The notes: generated from the letters alone by a model not told the origin. DNA of 64,000 bases from Oceanicaulis sp. (GCA_040112665.1 CP157796.1:1947501-2011500), one strand, 5' to 3'; numbered from the stretch's first letter, positions 34,505 through 46,176 are shown. Translations and numbers: made by a program.

Positions 34505-36136
34505 ATGCTCTATTTCTCTCCGTGGAAGACGGCGCTCGTTCTCGCCGTCTGTCTGATCGGTCTTCTGTTCAGCCTGCCCAATTTCGTGCCGGCCTCGCAG
34601 CGTCTCAACGATGCGGGCGAGCCGGTCGGTGTGTGGACGGTGCTGCCCCACCAGACGATCAATCTCGGCCTCGACCTCAGGGGCGGCTCGCACCTGGTGT
34701 TCGAGGTGGACATGGAGCAGGTGCGCGAGGAGCGGCTCTCCGACCTCGCCGACGACGTCCGTACGGCTTTCCGCCAGGACCCGCCCATCCTCTCCGCCCC
34801 GCCGTCGGTGGTGAACGGGGAGGTGGTGGTGCGCCTGTCGCGGCCCGAGGACATGGAGCGTGCGCTCGAGCGGCTCGACGAGATCAACGAGCCGATCACC
34901 AACGCGCAGGGCCAGCAGGGGCTGGGCCAGACGCTGACGATCCGCCGCGGCGAGGACGACCGCACCATCCGCGTCGACATCACCGAGGCGGCGCTGGAAT
35001 CCATCCGCCAGCGCACGGTCGCCCAGTCCATCGAAGTCATCCGCCGCCGCATCGACGCGACAGGCACGACCGAACCCACCATCGCCCGGCAGGGCGAGGA
35101 CCGGGTGCTGGTCCAGGTGCCCGGTGAAAGCGATCCGCAGCGCATCATCGATCTGGTCGGCACGACCGCGCGCATGACCTTCCACATGGTCGAGGCGAAC
35201 GTGAACCCCGGACCTGACGGCCAGGCGCGGACGCCGCCGGGCGTGATGATCCTGCCCACCGACGATCCCGGCGAGCCCTTCCTGGCGGTGCAGAGCCGCG
35301 CGCTGGTGACCGGTGAGCAACTCGTCAGCGCCAGCCAGAGCTTCAACGAAGCCGGACAGCCGGCGGTGAGCTTCCGGTTCAACCAGTCCGGCTCGCTCGC
35401 CTTCGGCGACGCCACCGCGCAGAATGTCGGCCGCCGCTTCGCCATCGTACTCGACGACACGATCATCTCCGCGCCGCGCATCCGCGTCCCGATCCTGGGC
35501 GGTTCGGGCCAGATCGACGGCGGCTTCACCGTGGAGACCGCCAACGATCTCGCCAACATGCTCAACGCTGGCGCGCTGCCCGCCGAGCTGTCGCCGATCG
35601 AGCAGCGCACGGTGGGTCCGGGCCTCGGTCAGGACTCCATCGATCGCGGCCAGACCGCCATCCTGATCGGTTTCGCGCTGGTCATTGTGTTCATGCTGTT
35701 CGCCTACGGGTTCTTCGGGATTGTCTCGACCGTGGCGCTTCTGGTGAACGTGCTCTTGCTGCTCGGCGCGCTGTCGGGCCTGCAGGCGACGCTGACCCTG
35801 CCCGGCATCGCCGGCATCATCCTGACGATCGGCATGGCGGTGGACGCCAACGTGCTGATCTTCGAGCGGGTGAGGGAGGAGTACAGGCTCGGGCGAACCA
35901 TCGCCAACGCCATCGAGGCGGGCTATGCGCGCGCCCTGTCGGCGATCCTGGACGCCAACATCACCACCTTCATCGCCGCCGCGGTGCTTTACATGCTCGG
36001 CGCCGGTCCGGTGCGCGGCTTCGCCGTGACGCTGGGCATCGGCATCATCACCTCGGTGTTCACCGCCTTCGTGCTCTCGCGCCTGATGATTTCCATCTGG
36101 CTGAGAACCGCGCGGCCGAAATCGCTGGCCATGTAA
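34505..36136 (+). CDS. secD: Protein translocase subunit SecD
   Basis: 543 aa. N-terminal membrane helix, the periplasmic P1 domain beginning LGLDLRGGSHLVFEVD, and five C-terminal membrane helices (DSIDRGQTAILIGFALV, MAVDANVLIFERVREE). Uses the proton gradient to pull exported proteins through SecYEG. secF follows after 12 bases. Confidence 0.96.
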   Translation: MLYFSPWKTALVLAVCLIGLLFSLPNFVPASQRLNDAGEPVGVWTVLPHQTINLGLDLRGGSHLVFEVDMEQVREERLSDLADDVRTAFRQDPPILSAPPSVVNGEVVVRLSRPEDMERALERLDEINEPITNAQGQQGLGQTLTIRRGEDDRTIRVDITEAALESIRQRTVAQSIEVIRRRIDATGTTEPTIARQGEDRVLVQVPGESDPQRIIDLVGTTARMTFHMVEANVNPGPDGQARTPPGVMILPTDDPGEPFLAVQSRALVTGEQLVSASQSFNEAGQPAVSFRFNQSGSLAFGDATAQNVGRRFAIVLDDTIISAPRIRVPILGGSGQIDGGFTVETANDLANMLNAGALPAELSPIEQRTVGPGLGQDSIDRGQTAILIGFALVIVFMLFAYGFFGIVSTVALLVNVLLLLGALSGLQATLTLPGIAGIILTIGMAVDANVLIFERVREEYRLGRTIANAIEAGYARALSAILDANITTFIAAAVLYMLGAGPVRGFAVTLGIGIITSVFTAFVLSRLMISIWLRTARPKSLAM

Positions 36137-36148
36137 GGGCCTGAACCC

Positions 36149-37183
36149 ATGAATCTCGCGCTCGTCCGCTTCATCCCGACCGACACCGACTTCCCGTTCA
36201 TCAAGATGCGGGTCGGCGCCTTCGTGGTTTCGCTCGCCCTGATGCTGGCTTCGGCGGCCGCCTTTTTCGGCATGGGCCTCAATTTCGGCATCGATTTTCG
36301 CGGCGGCACGCTGATCGAGATCCAGACCGAAGGCCCCGCCGATCTCGGCGCGATCCGGTCCGAACTCGGCACGCTGGGCCTGGGCGACGTCCAGGTGCAG
36401 GAATTCGGGGCCGAAGACGCCGTGCTGATCCGGGTGGAGACGCTCGATCAGGCCGGCGGCCAAGCTGTTTTCGAACAGGCGCAGGCTCAGGGCCTGGCTC
36501 TGCCCGAAAGCCGGGTGCGGGACGGCGTGGAAGACGATGAGGCGGCCCAGCAGGTCGTCCGCGAAGTGATCCAGGCGCGGCTGGATTCCGCGTTTGAGAA
36601 CATCGACTACCGCCGTGTGGAAGTCGTCGGTCCTCAGGTTTCCGGCGAGCTGGTCGTTGCGGGCACGACCGCGGTCGTCGTCGCGCTCTTCCTGATGCTG
36701 GTCTATATCTGGTTCCGCTTCGAGTGGCAGTACTCGGTCGGCGCGGTACTGGCGCTGGTCCACGACGTGGTCGCCACGATCGGGTTTTTCGCGATCACCC
36801 AGCTCGAGTTCAACCTCTCCACCATCGCCGCGATCCTGACCATCGTGGGCTATTCGATGAACGACACGGTGGTGGTCTATGACCGGATCCGGGAGAAGTT
36901 CAGGAAGTACAAGACCCGGCCCACGCCGGAAGTCCTGAACATGGCGATCAACAAGACGCTGTCGCGGACGATCCTGACCTCGGGCACCACGCTCGTGGCC
37001 ATCGTGGCGATGGCGGTGATCGGCGGCCCCGCGCTTCAGGGCTTCGCTCTGGCGCTGATCTGGGGCGTGGCGATCGGGACCTATTCCTCGATCTTCGTCG
37101 CGGCGCCGCTGCTGACGCTCACCGGCGTGAAGCGCGAAAGCGGCGAAGAGGGTGATAACGCCCTCGTCGACAATGCGCCGTAG
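36149..37183 (+). CDS. secF: Protein translocase subunit SecF
   Basis: 344 aa. Same plan as SecD with a short periplasmic domain: LNFGIDFRGGTLIEIQ, then TMs with YSMNDTVVVYDRIREKFR. Forms the SecDF complex. The 3' end overlaps the following Mth938-like gene by a few codons. Confidence 0.96.
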   Translation: MNLALVRFIPTDTDFPFIKMRVGAFVVSLALMLASAAAFFGMGLNFGIDFRGGTLIEIQTEGPADLGAIRSELGTLGLGDVQVQEFGAEDAVLIRVETLDQAGGQAVFEQAQAQGLALPESRVRDGVEDDEAAQQVVREVIQARLDSAFENIDYRRVEVVGPQVSGELVVAGTTAVVVALFLMLVYIWFRFEWQYSVGAVLALVHDVVATIGFFAITQLEFNLSTIAAILTIVGYSMNDTVVVYDRIREKFRKYKTRPTPEVLNMAINKTLSRTILTSGTTLVAIVAMAVIGGPALQGFALALIWGVAIGTYSSIFVAAPLLTLTGVKRESGEEGDNALVDNAP

Positions 37184-37544
37184 GACCCAGCCCGCCTACG
37201 CCGTGCCGCCCATCGACGCGTTCGGCGACGGCGGGTTCCGCGTCGCCGGCGCGCGCAAGGACGGCTCGATCCTGATCGTGGACGGCGCGCCCCGGCCCTG
37301 GCAGGCCGATCCCGCCGCGCTGACCGCCGCGGATTTCAAGGTGTTCCTCGACCGCCCCGACAGGCCGGACATGGTCGTGCTGGGCACGGGGCCGGCTCTG
37401 AAGCATCCTCCGGTAGAGGTTCGCAAGGCCTTCCGCGAGGCCGGCGTGGGTCTCGAAGCGCTCGACACCGCCACGGCCTGCCGCACCTACAACCTGCTCG
37501 CCGGCGAAGCCCGCCGCGTCGGCGCGGCGCTGGTGGCGGTTTAG
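37173..37544 (+). CDS. Mth938-like domain protein (DUF498)
   Basis: 123 aa from ATG 37173; a GTG at 37152 is an alternative start. Segments SILIVDGAPRPW, DMVVLGTGPALKHPP and TATACRTYNLLAGEARRV are typical of this small family, related to NDUFAF3. It overlaps the secF end, so is co-translated. Conserved downstream of secF in alphaproteobacteria; exact role unknown. Confidence 0.88.
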   Translation: MRRRTQPAYAVPPIDAFGDGGFRVAGARKDGSILIVDGAPRPWQADPAALTAADFKVFLDRPDRPDMVVLGTGPALKHPPVEVRKAFREAGVGLEALDTATACRTYNLLAGEARRVGAALVAV

Positions 37545-37560
37545 GCGCGAACCCCTGAAT

Positions 37561-37763
37561 TCCCGGCCGGACCCCGGACCTGATCCGGGGGGAGGGCCGG
37601 GACCTGTCGCAGAATAAGGCGCTCTATGATCCTTCCCAGGGCCTGCCGGCCCGTTCGCCGCCATCAATCGATCCACGGGATCGATTGATGGGCTGCGCGC
37701 ACCGGCGCTCACCCCTACCCGTCCGCTATGCGGACACCCTCCCAATCAAGGGGAGGGAGTTGG
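37561..37763. repeat. Cluster of palindromes between the DUF498 gene and purB, including half unit E
   Basis: Three structures: a GC-rich inverted segment at 37561-37602 (tcccggcc ... ggccggga with ccccgga/tccgggg inside), a perfect 13-bp inverted repeat with a 3-base loop at 37662-37690 (catcaatcgatcc / ggatcgattgatg), and a half unit of the A/B repeat family at 37708-37761 ending ggggagggagtt. They lie between convergent genes. Confidence 0.75.
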
Positions 37764-37804
37764 GTTGAGCTTCATGCCCTGACGTTTCCGAAAGTGCGGC
37801 GTCT

Positions 37805-39105
<1,301 letters not shown>

Positions 39106-39109
<4 letters not shown>

Positions 39110-39627
39110 TCGGTCTCGGTTCCGGTCTGCGGCTGGGCCGGCCGGAGGGCCAGCACGGTGAGGGAGACCCGCGCGCCGGGCGCGGGCAGGGCGCTGACGC
39201 CCACGATCGTGCGCGCGGGCGCGGCGGGCTGGAGCCGGGTCGCGAAGCTGCGCCGCCAGGCGCGCGCAACGGCCTCGGTGTCGAGGCTTCCGTCCGGCTC
39301 CGCGACGAGGTGGACGGTGACCTGCGCCACATCGCCCAGGCCGAGGCCCTGCTCGGCGAGCGCGTCGGAAAGCAGGCGCAGCGCCGCGCCGGTCTGGCTT
39401 TCGACATCGCCGCTGACGCTCCCGTCCTCGCCGGCGGGCGGCAGGATCTGCGACAGGGCGATGATCTCGCCGCCAAGCACGCGGGCGGGCGTGTGCGGGC
39501 CGAGCGGCGAGGTGAGGGCCGGCGTCGCGGCGGGTGTCTGCGAGGCGGTATCGCTTTCGCGGTCAGGCTCGGCGCAGGCGGCGAGCAGGCCGATGATGGC
39601 GGCGGCGATGAGGCTGGCTCGGATCAT
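39106..39627 (-). CDS. RidA-like (YjgF) domain in a predicted lipoprotein
   Basis: 173 aa from ATG 39627. Signal peptide with lipobox LLAAC (Cys18), an acidic linker, then a RidA domain (~55-165; ALSQILPP, QTGAALRLLSDALAEQG, PARTIVGVSALP) that keeps the key Arg. RidA proteins normally deaminate reactive enamines in the cytosol, so an exported lipidated version is unusual. Overlaps purB by 4 bases. Confidence 0.82.
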
Positions 39628-39679
39628 GTCCGTCCCCGGCTGGAAGTCCGGCGCAAGAAGAAACGCGCCGCCCGATGAG

Positions 39680-41014
39680 TCAAGCCGAAGACGCCCCCGC
39701 ACGGCTGCGCGCCAGATCGCGCGGCAGGGTGACGGCGGCGGCCAGGAACAGCAGGGCGGCGAGCACGTAGACGATCATGCCGCACAGAAGCGCGATCCTC
39801 AGCGCCTCGCCTTCGCCCAGTGAGGGTCGCAGCCAGTCCGAAATCGCGCCGATCAGCAGCGGGCCGAGGCCGAAGCCGATCAGGTTGTTGAAGAACCCGA
39901 TGATGGCGGCGACCGAGGCGCGGATTTCAGGGCGCGACAGGGTCTGCGCGGCGGCCAGGCCCGGCCCGATCCAGGCGTAGCTGAGAATGGTGGGCACGAC
40001 GAGCAAAGCGAGCGAGGCCCGGCCGTCAGCCACGCTCAGCGCCGCGATATGGAACGGCGCGGCGATCAGAAGCGCCAGCGCCGGCACGAAGGCGTAGGCC
40101 GAGGGGCGCTTTTGCCCCAGCCGATCGGCGATCGCGCCGCCGCCCACCGCCCCGATCAGCCCCAGAGCGAAGATCGGCGCGAGAAACACGCCCACCGTCT
40201 CGAGCGACAGCCCTTGCGAGCGGATCAGGAAGGAGGGCGCCCACTGGTAAAGCCCGTAGCCGGCGAAGCTGGTCGCCGCCGCCGCGGCGGTGAGCAGAAG
40301 CAGCGTCGGCGTGCCGAACACCGCACGTACCGCATCCAGCGGGCGCAGCGGTGCAGCGGTCTGCGCCTCTGGATCCTGCCGGCCGCGCTCGGGCTCCTTG
40401 ACCAGCACCGCAAGCACGATCGCGAGCAGCACGCCGGGCAGGCCGAGCAGCACGAACGCCCAGCGCCAGCCCAGCGTGTCGGCGATGAGCGCACCGAGAG
40501 CCGTCCCCGCCATCAGCCCCAGAGGCGCGCCGATCGTGAAGATCCCGATGGCTAGGCCGCGCCGCGCGGGCGGGAAATAATCGCTGATCACCGAATAGGA
40601 GGGCGACACGCCGCCCGCCTCGCCCGACGCCACGCCGATACGCGCCAGCGCCATCGTGAGAAAGTTGGTCGCCGCACCGGACAGCGCCGTGAACACGCTC
40701 CACACCGCGCAGGAGATCGCGATCAGCCGGATCCGGTTCGTCCTGTCGGCCAGCCAGGCCAGCGGCAGGCCCAGCGTGGCGTAGAACACCGCGAACATCG
40801 TCCCGCCCAGAAGCGCGAGCTGGCTATCAGACAGGTTCAGATCGGCGCGGATTTCTTCCTGCAGGACCGCGAAAAGCTGGCGGTCCATGAAGTTTACGAG
40901 ATAGACGACGAGCAGCGCGCTCAGTGCGATCCACGCCGGACGCCCCGGCCGGTCGGCCGCCAGCACCGTTTCCGCCTCGCCTGATCCCGGCGCATCTTCG
41001 ATCCGAGCGCTCAT
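39680..41014 (-). CDS. MFS transporter, spinster-like
   Basis: 444 aa with about 12 membrane segments. The MFS motif LAWLADRTNRIRL follows TM2, and VNFMDRQLFAVL opens TM1 as in spinster-type exporters. Substrate unknown. Located between thrC and the RidA-like gene on the same strand, with 52- and 87-base gaps. Confidence 0.9.
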   Translation of the reverse strand: MSARIEDAPGSGEAETVLAADRPGRPAWIALSALLVVYLVNFMDRQLFAVLQEEIRADLNLSDSQLALLGGTMFAVFYATLGLPLAWLADRTNRIRLIAISCAVWSVFTALSGAATNFLTMALARIGVASGEAGGVSPSYSVISDYFPPARRGLAIGIFTIGAPLGLMAGTALGALIADTLGWRWAFVLLGLPGVLLAIVLAVLVKEPERGRQDPEAQTAAPLRPLDAVRAVFGTPTLLLLTAAAAATSFAGYGLYQWAPSFLIRSQGLSLETVGVFLAPIFALGLIGAVGGGAIADRLGQKRPSAYAFVPALALLIAAPFHIAALSVADGRASLALLVVPTILSYAWIGPGLAAAQTLSRPEIRASVAAIIGFFNNLIGFGLGPLLIGAISDWLRPSLGEGEALRIALLCGMIVYVLAALLFLAAAVTLPRDLARSRAGASSA

Positions 41015-41101
41015 GCGCGTGTTCTCCCGCCTCCGGCCGGCGTGCTAACCGCCCGAGGCCTGCAGGCAAACCTTCGCCTGCACACTCGATGCAGTACGAG
41101 C

Positions 41102-42340
41102 CTAGAGAGATTCCCGGTTCACCGCTCCGGTCCGGTCGATATGTTTTGATCGATCGGCCAGCGGGTATTTAAGCCCCGTCCCGCAGTTGAACAGCATGAT
41201 CTCCGCGTCGCGTTCGACAAGGCCGGACGAGACCGCATTTCGCGCCGCGGCCAGCGTCGCCGCGCCTTCGGGGCAGAGCAGCAGCCCGTCCGCCCGGCCG
41301 CACAGATCGCGCGCGGCCTCGATCTCCGCGTCGGCGACAGACAGCGCCGCGCCGCCGCTTTCGCGCACCGCGCGCAGGATCAGGAAGTCGCCGATCGCCT
41401 TGGGCACGCGAATGCCCGCGGCGACGGTGCTCGCGTCCAGCCATTCGGGCGCATGCTCTTCGCCCGCCTCGTAAGCCTTGACGATGGGCGCGCAGCCTTC
41501 GGCCTGCACGGCGAACATTTTCGGGCGTTCAGAGCCGATCCAGCCGATCTTCTCCATCTCGTCGAACGCCTTCCACATGCCGATCAGGCCCGTGCCGCCG
41601 CCGGTGGGGTAGAAGACCGCCTCGGGCAGGCGCCAGCCCAGCTGGAAGGCCAGCTCGATCCCCATCGTCTTCTTGCCCTCGATCCGGTAGGGCTCCTTGA
41701 GGGTGGAGACGTCGAACCAGCCCATCTCCTCCTTCAGCGAGGCGGCCAGCGCGCCGCACTGATGGATCAGCCCGTTCACCCTGTAGACATGGCCGCCATG
41801 GGCGGCGATCTCGCGCACGTTCACCTCCGGGGTGTCCTCGGGGCAGAACGACCAGGTCTCGATCCCCGCCCGCGATCCGTAGGCGCTGAGCGCCGCGCCG
41901 GCGTTGCCGTTCGTCGGCATCGCCATGCGCGTGATCCCGTACGCGCGCGCCATGGACACCGCCAGCGCAAGGCCGCGCGCCTTGAAGCTGCCGGTGGGCA
42001 GCCGGCCCTCGTCCTTCACCCAGAGCCGGCCGGTCGCGCCGATTTCGGCAGCCGTCGCGCGGGTCTCGATCAGCGGCGTGTCGACTTCGCCGAGGCTCGT
42101 CACATGCGCATTGTCGGCCACGGGCAGAAGCTCGCGCCATTTCCAGAAGCCGGGGAAACGCACGCCGTCGCGCGCAGCGATCGCGTCGCGGTCAGCCGTC
42201 TTCGCCACGGCGTCCAGATCATACCGCGCCAGCAGCGGCCAGCCGTCCGGCGACAGGTTCTGCGCCCGGTCCTTGGCGACCTTCACGCCGGTCATCGAGC
42301 ATTGAAGATGGGTGAAGTGATTGGACGGCGCGTCGGTCAT
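41102..42340 (-). CDS. thrC: Threonine synthase-like PLP enzyme
   Basis: 412 aa from ATG 42340. PLP-fold type II: the Schiff-base Lys120 in TGSFKARG, the phosphate loop PTGGGTGL and an N-terminal HLQCSMTG segment typical of the threonine synthase group. Converts O-phosphohomoserine to threonine; other beta-replacing enzymes of this fold are possible. Divergent from the FabH-like gene. Confidence 0.85.
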   Translation of the reverse strand: MTDAPSNHFTHLQCSMTGVKVAKDRAQNLSPDGWPLLARYDLDAVAKTADRDAIAARDGVRFPGFWKWRELLPVADNAHVTSLGEVDTPLIETRATAAEIGATGRLWVKDEGRLPTGSFKARGLALAVSMARAYGITRMAMPTNGNAGAALSAYGSRAGIETWSFCPEDTPEVNVREIAAHGGHVYRVNGLIHQCGALAASLKEEMGWFDVSTLKEPYRIEGKKTMGIELAFQLGWRLPEAVFYPTGGGTGLIGMWKAFDEMEKIGWIGSERPKMFAVQAEGCAPIVKAYEAGEEHAPEWLDASTVAAGIRVPKAIGDFLILRAVRESGGAALSVADAEIEAARDLCGRADGLLLCPEGAATLAAARNAVSSGLVERDAEIMLFNCGTGLKYPLADRSKHIDRTGAVNRESL

Positions 42341-42499
42341 GGAAGCTTCCGGTCGGTTTGCGGTTCGGTGCGTCCCGGTTCTGGCCCGGCGGGCGCCGCC
42401 GGGCAAGGCGCAAACCGGGCCGCGCCAAGCGGTTGGCGCGCGCGTACGCGGCGGCTAAGTTGCCCCGGCAAACAGATTCCATCGTGTCCGGAGCATCCC

Positions 42500-43645
42500 A
42501 TGACCGCCGCCGTCATCCGCTCGACCGGCCTTTTCACGCCGGCGGAGTCCATCTCGAACGACGAGCTGGTCGAGAGCTTCAACGCCTATGTGGCCAAATA
42601 CAACGCCGAGAACGCCGCCGCCATCGAGGCCGGAGAGCTGCAGCCGCTCTCGCCCAGCTCGGTGGAGTTCATCGAGAAGGCCTCGGGCATCAAGTCGCGC
42701 TTCGTGATCGACAAGGCCGGGGTGCTGGACACCGACCGCATGGTCCCGTTCATCCCCGAGCGCTCCAACGAGGAGCTCTCCATCCTGGCCGAGATCGGCG
42801 TGAAGGCCTGCCAGGACGCGCTTGAGCGCGCCGGCAAGACGGCTGCGGACGTGGACGGGGTGATCGTCGCATGTTCGAACCTGCAGCGCGGCTATCCCGC
42901 CATCGCGGTGGAGATCCAGGACGCGCTGGGGATCGAGGACGGGTTCGGCTTCGACATGAACGTCGCCTGTTCGTCCGCCACCTTCGGGCTTCAGGCCGCC
43001 GCCGACCAGATCGCCTGCGGCCATGCGCGCGCCATTCTGGTGGTGAACCCGGAGATCTGCTCGGCGCACCTGAACTGGCGCGACCGCGACAGCCATTTCA
43101 TCTTCGGCGACGTGGCGACCGCGATCCTGCTCGAGCGCGAGGATCTGGGCGAAGGCGGCTGGAAGATCCTGGGCACGAAGCTCAAGACCAAGTTTTCGAA
43201 CAATATCCGCAACAATTTCGGCTTCCTCAATCGCACCGAAAAGGCGACCGGGGACAATAAGCCGATCCAGAACGGCGCGCCGAAGGACGACAAGCTGTTC
43301 GTTCAGGAGGGCCGGAAGGTCTTCAAGGAAGTCGTGCCGATGGTCTCGGAGATGATCCGCGATCATATGGGCGAGCTGGGTCTGGCCCCTGAGGAAATGC
43401 GCCGGATCTGGCTGCACCAGGCGAACATCAACATGAACCTGATGATCGCCAAGAAGGTGTTCGGCCGCGACGCCGGCGGCGAGGACGCGCCGACGATCCT
43501 GGACGAATACGCCAACACCAGCTCGGCGGGCTCGATCATCGCCTTCCACAAGCACTCCGACGATCTATCTTCGGGCGATCGGGGCGTGATCTGCTCCTTC
43601 GGCGCAGGCTATTCGGCCGGCACCGTCTTCGTGGAGAAGCTGTAG
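42500..43645 (+). CDS. Beta-ketoacyl-ACP synthase III family protein
   Basis: 381 aa from ATG 42500 (cggag upstream). Catalytic triad Cys157 ([10 protein letters not shown]), His306 ([10 protein letters not shown]) and Asn339 (YANTSSAGS). Longer than E. coli FabH (~317 aa), with an extended N-terminal region (~30-60) as in FabH relatives of other pathways. Could start fatty acid synthesis or make a special acyl product. Followed two bases later by the peptidase gene. Confidence 0.88.
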   Translation: MTAAVIRSTGLFTPAESISNDELVESFNAYVAKYNAENAAAIEAGELQPLSPSSVEFIEKASGIKSRFVIDKAGVLDTDRMVPFIPERSNEELSILAEIGVKACQDALERAGKTAADVDGVIVACSNLQRGYPAIAVEIQDALGIEDGFGFDMNVACSSATFGLQAAADQIACGHARAILVVNPEICSAHLNWRDRDSHFIFGDVATAILLEREDLGEGGWKILGTKLKTKFSNNIRNNFGFLNRTEKATGDNKPIQNGAPKDDKLFVQEGRKVFKEVVPMVSEMIRDHMGELGLAPEEMRRIWLHQANINMNLMIAKKVFGRDAGGEDAPTILDEYANTSSAGSIIAFHKHSDDLSSGDRGVICSFGAGYSAGTVFVEKL

Positions 43646-43646
43646 C

Positions 43647-44717
43647 GTGACGCTCCCGGCCGATACGGTCCTGTTTTCCCGCATCCTGGCGAAAGCCTAC
43701 GAGTATCTCGACTTCCCCAGCGTGGTCGGGCACGAGACCCCGTTCCTGAACCATCTGGCGCGTGATTTCGAGGCCATCGGGGCGAAGGTCGACCGGCCGC
43801 GCAATCTGTGCGTCGTCACGCTGGGCGAGGGGCCGGTCTTCCTGGCCCATATCGACCGGCACGGCGCAGTCGCGGCGGAAGACGGCGCGCTCGTCTACGC
43901 CGCCCACGCGGTGCAGAACGACAAGTACGGCGCGTCCACAGCTGCGACGGCTGAATTCGCCGCACGGATCTCCAGCCGGTATTCCGGCGAGGAGATGTTC
44001 GCCTATGACCGCCGCAACGGCGGACGCATCGCCTATGGCGACGTCAGCGGCGTGTCGCTCGACGATCGCGGGCGGATCGTTCTGAAGATCAAGGACATGC
44101 CGCCGCTCGACGCGGGCACGCCGGTCGCCTTCGCGCGCACGATCGACCGGTCACAGCCCGGCTATGTCACCGGCCAGCTGGACAATCCGATCAGCGCGGC
44201 GACCTTGCGGGTCTGCGCGGAATTCGGCCTGAAAGGCACGATCGTGTTCACCGCCGAGGAGGAGATCGGCCGCTCAGCCGGGCATTTCCTGGGCTGGGCG
44301 CAGTCGGGCGCGCTCAAGCCGCGCCGCGATCTCGTCGTGCTCGACACCACCCCGTTCGACGACGGCGCTGCGGCGCTGGCCGGCGCGGTGATCCTCAGAC
44401 GCCGCGACGCCACCGCCAGCTTCGACGCCGATCAGGTCGGCCGGCTTGAAAAGGCCGCCTCGACGGCGGCTGCGCCGATCATCTTCAAGGACAGCTTCAT
44501 CGAGCGCGAGAACGACGTGCGCGCCCGCCGCGGCCAGCCGCCCAAATCGATGGGCCTGACCGAGCTGGGCCGCATCGCGAAGGATTCCAGCGGCGGCTAT
44601 ACTGGCGCGACGCTGCAGATCCCGACCTTCAATTACCACTCGAACAACGAAAGCACGACGCCGCGCGCGTTGACCGCGTTCGCCCGAACCCTGCTGAAAG
44701 CGGGCGGGGCGGGGTAG
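43647..44717 (+). CDS. Zinc peptidase-like protein of clan MH (M42/M20-like)
   Basis: 356 aa from a GTG start. Ligand pattern of co-catalytic zinc peptidases: AHIDRHG (His and Asp), QNDKYG (Asp), AEEEIG (Glu pair), LDTTPFDD (Asp) and a C-terminal YHSNNE (His). Soluble. Two bases behind the FabH-like gene, so probably co-transcribed. Substrate unknown. Confidence 0.82.
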   Translation: MTLPADTVLFSRILAKAYEYLDFPSVVGHETPFLNHLARDFEAIGAKVDRPRNLCVVTLGEGPVFLAHIDRHGAVAAEDGALVYAAHAVQNDKYGASTAATAEFAARISSRYSGEEMFAYDRRNGGRIAYGDVSGVSLDDRGRIVLKIKDMPPLDAGTPVAFARTIDRSQPGYVTGQLDNPISAATLRVCAEFGLKGTIVFTAEEEIGRSAGHFLGWAQSGALKPRRDLVVLDTTPFDDGAAALAGAVILRRRDATASFDADQVGRLEKAASTAAAPIIFKDSFIERENDVRARRGQPPKSMGLTELGRIAKDSSGGYTGATLQIPTFNYHSNNESTTPRALTAFARTLLKAGGAG

Positions 44718-44747
44718 GCGAGAGCGCGCCCCTCACGCGCTCTCGCC
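44717..44747. terminator. Bidirectional hairpin between the peptidase and amtB genes
   Basis: Perfect 12-bp inverted repeat (ggcgagagcgcg / cgcgctctcgcc) with a 7-base loop. It starts at the last base of the peptidase stop codon and covers the last codons of amtB. No T-run, so it may act as a protecting hairpin or a weak terminator. Confidence 0.65.
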
Positions 44748-45947
44748 GTGCAGCGCCACGTCGAGCCCGGTGACCTCGTCCTCGGGATCGACCCGCAGCG
44801 CCATGACCCGTTCCATCAGCCACAGGATCACGAAGGTCGCGATCGCGCACCAGGCGGCTGCGGCCAGCGCGCCCCAGGTCTGGGTCCAGATCAGCATGAC
44901 GTTGCCTTCGACCGCGCCGCCGGTGCCGCCCACCGCGGAGCTGGCGAACACGCCGGTCAGGATCGCCCCGGCGAGCCCGCCGATGCCGTGCAGGCCGAAC
45001 GCGTCGAGGCTGTCGTCATACTTGCCGATCTTCTTGACCAGCGTGACGCCGTAATAGGCCGCCGCAGAGACCAGCGCGCCGATCACGAAGGCGGCGTAGG
45101 GCTCCACGAAGCCTGCCGCCGGGGTGATGCCGACAAGACCGGCCACCGCGCCAGAGGCGGCGCCCAGCACGCTGGGCTTGCCGCGGGTGAACCATTCCAG
45201 AAGCGCCCAGACCAGCGCCGCGGTCGCCGCCGCGATCTGGGTGACGAGGGCCGCGTGCGCGGCCAGCGCATTGGCGCCCAGCGCCGAGCCGCCGTTGAAG
45301 CCGAACCAGCCCACCCACAGAAGGCCCGCGCCGATCACGGTGAGCACGAGATTGTGCGGCGGCTGGCCCTCCTTGGGATAGCCGCGCCGCGGGCCGAGCT
45401 TGAGCGCCAGGATCAGCCCGGCCACGCCTGAATTGATGTGCACCACCGCGCCGCCGGCGAAATCGAGCACGCCCGCGTCGTAAAGAAAGCCCTCGCCCCA
45501 GACCCAGTGCGCGATCGGGGCGTACACGATCACAAGCCAGATCGGCGCGAAGATCATCCACGCCTTGAAGCTCATCCGCTCCGCCCCGGCCCCGGCGATG
45601 ATCGCCACGGTGATGATCGCGAAGGTGAGCTGGAAGAGGATGAAGACGCTTTCAGGCAGGCCCGCGCCGATGCTCTCCACGGTCAGCCCGCTTAAGAACA
45701 ACCGGTCGAACCCGCCGAACACGTCCGATCCGCCCCCGCCGAAGGCGAAGGAATACCCCGCGACCGCCCAGGCGATGGTGACCACGGCCGCAGCCGCCAT
45801 GGCCTGCATCAGCGTGGAGAGCACGTTCGTGCGCCGCACCATGCCGCCATAGAACAGCGCCAGGCCCGGCAGGGTCATCATCAGCACCAGCGCGCACGCG
45901 GTCAGGATCCAGGCGACGTCGCCGGCGGCGTATTCAGGGGCGTCCAT
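44733..45947 (-). CDS. amtB: Ammonium transporter
   Basis: 404 aa, 11 membrane segments. The twin His of the pore are present in GAVVHINSGV and [10 protein letters not shown]. The protein starts directly with the periplasmic N-terminus; no cleavable signal peptide is seen. No glnK lies next to it, although glnK-amtB pairing is usual. An NtrC-like site lies upstream (46064-46080). Confidence 0.95.
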   Translation of the reverse strand: MDAPEYAAGDVAWILTACALVLMMTLPGLALFYGGMVRRTNVLSTLMQAMAAAAVVTIAWAVAGYSFAFGGGGSDVFGGFDRLFLSGLTVESIGAGLPESVFILFQLTFAIITVAIIAGAGAERMSFKAWMIFAPIWLVIVYAPIAHWVWGEGFLYDAGVLDFAGGAVVHINSGVAGLILALKLGPRRGYPKEGQPPHNLVLTVIGAGLLWVGWFGFNGGSALGANALAAHAALVTQIAAATAALVWALLEWFTRGKPSVLGAASGAVAGLVGITPAAGFVEPYAAFVIGALVSAAAYYGVTLVKKIGKYDDSLDAFGLHGIGGLAGAILTGVFASSAVGGTGGAVEGNVMLIWTQTWGALAAAAWCAIATFVILWLMERVMALRVDPEDEVTGLDVALHGESA

Positions 45948-46063
45948 GAGCGCTCTCCATCGGTTTTCGCGCCTGAGAGCTTAGGCGGGGCGGGGCGGCT
46001 GTCAGCGCGCCGGTCGATTTTTGCATCGCAGCATCCGTGCGGCGCCCGCGAGCGAGGCGCCCG

Positions 46064-46080
46064 TGCACGGGTTTGGTGCA
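46064..46080 (-). promoter_or_regulatory. NtrC-like binding site upstream of amtB
   Basis: tgcacg-N5-ggtgca, matching the NtrC half-sites TGCACC/GGTGCA in 11 of 12 positions with correct spacing. It is 117 bases upstream of the amtB start, typical for an enhancer. A weak sigma-54-like element (gg-N10-gc) occurs closer to the gene. Fits nitrogen control of ammonium uptake. Confidence 0.55.
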
Positions 46081-46112
46081 TGGGGATATTCACGGGACGT
46101 CTGAAAGGTCTT

Positions 46113-46176
46113 GCGCTCTACGATCCTCACCCCACCCCCGCCCTTTGGGCGGACCCTCCCCATCAAGGGGAGGGAG
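46113..46176. repeat. Half unit of the REPIN-like family, copy F
   Basis: 64 bases: gcgctctacgatcctcacc ... ggaccctccccatcaagggg. Nearly the reverse complement of the half unit at 29480-29547. It sits between the NtrC-like site and radC. Confidence 0.75.

Noticed and set aside
34073-36763. An 896-aa minus-strand open frame across yajC, secD and secF
   Set aside because: Long antisense frames are common in GC-rich codon-biased genes; its sequence is His/Asp/Gln-rich without domains, and yajC/secD/secF are certain on the other strand.
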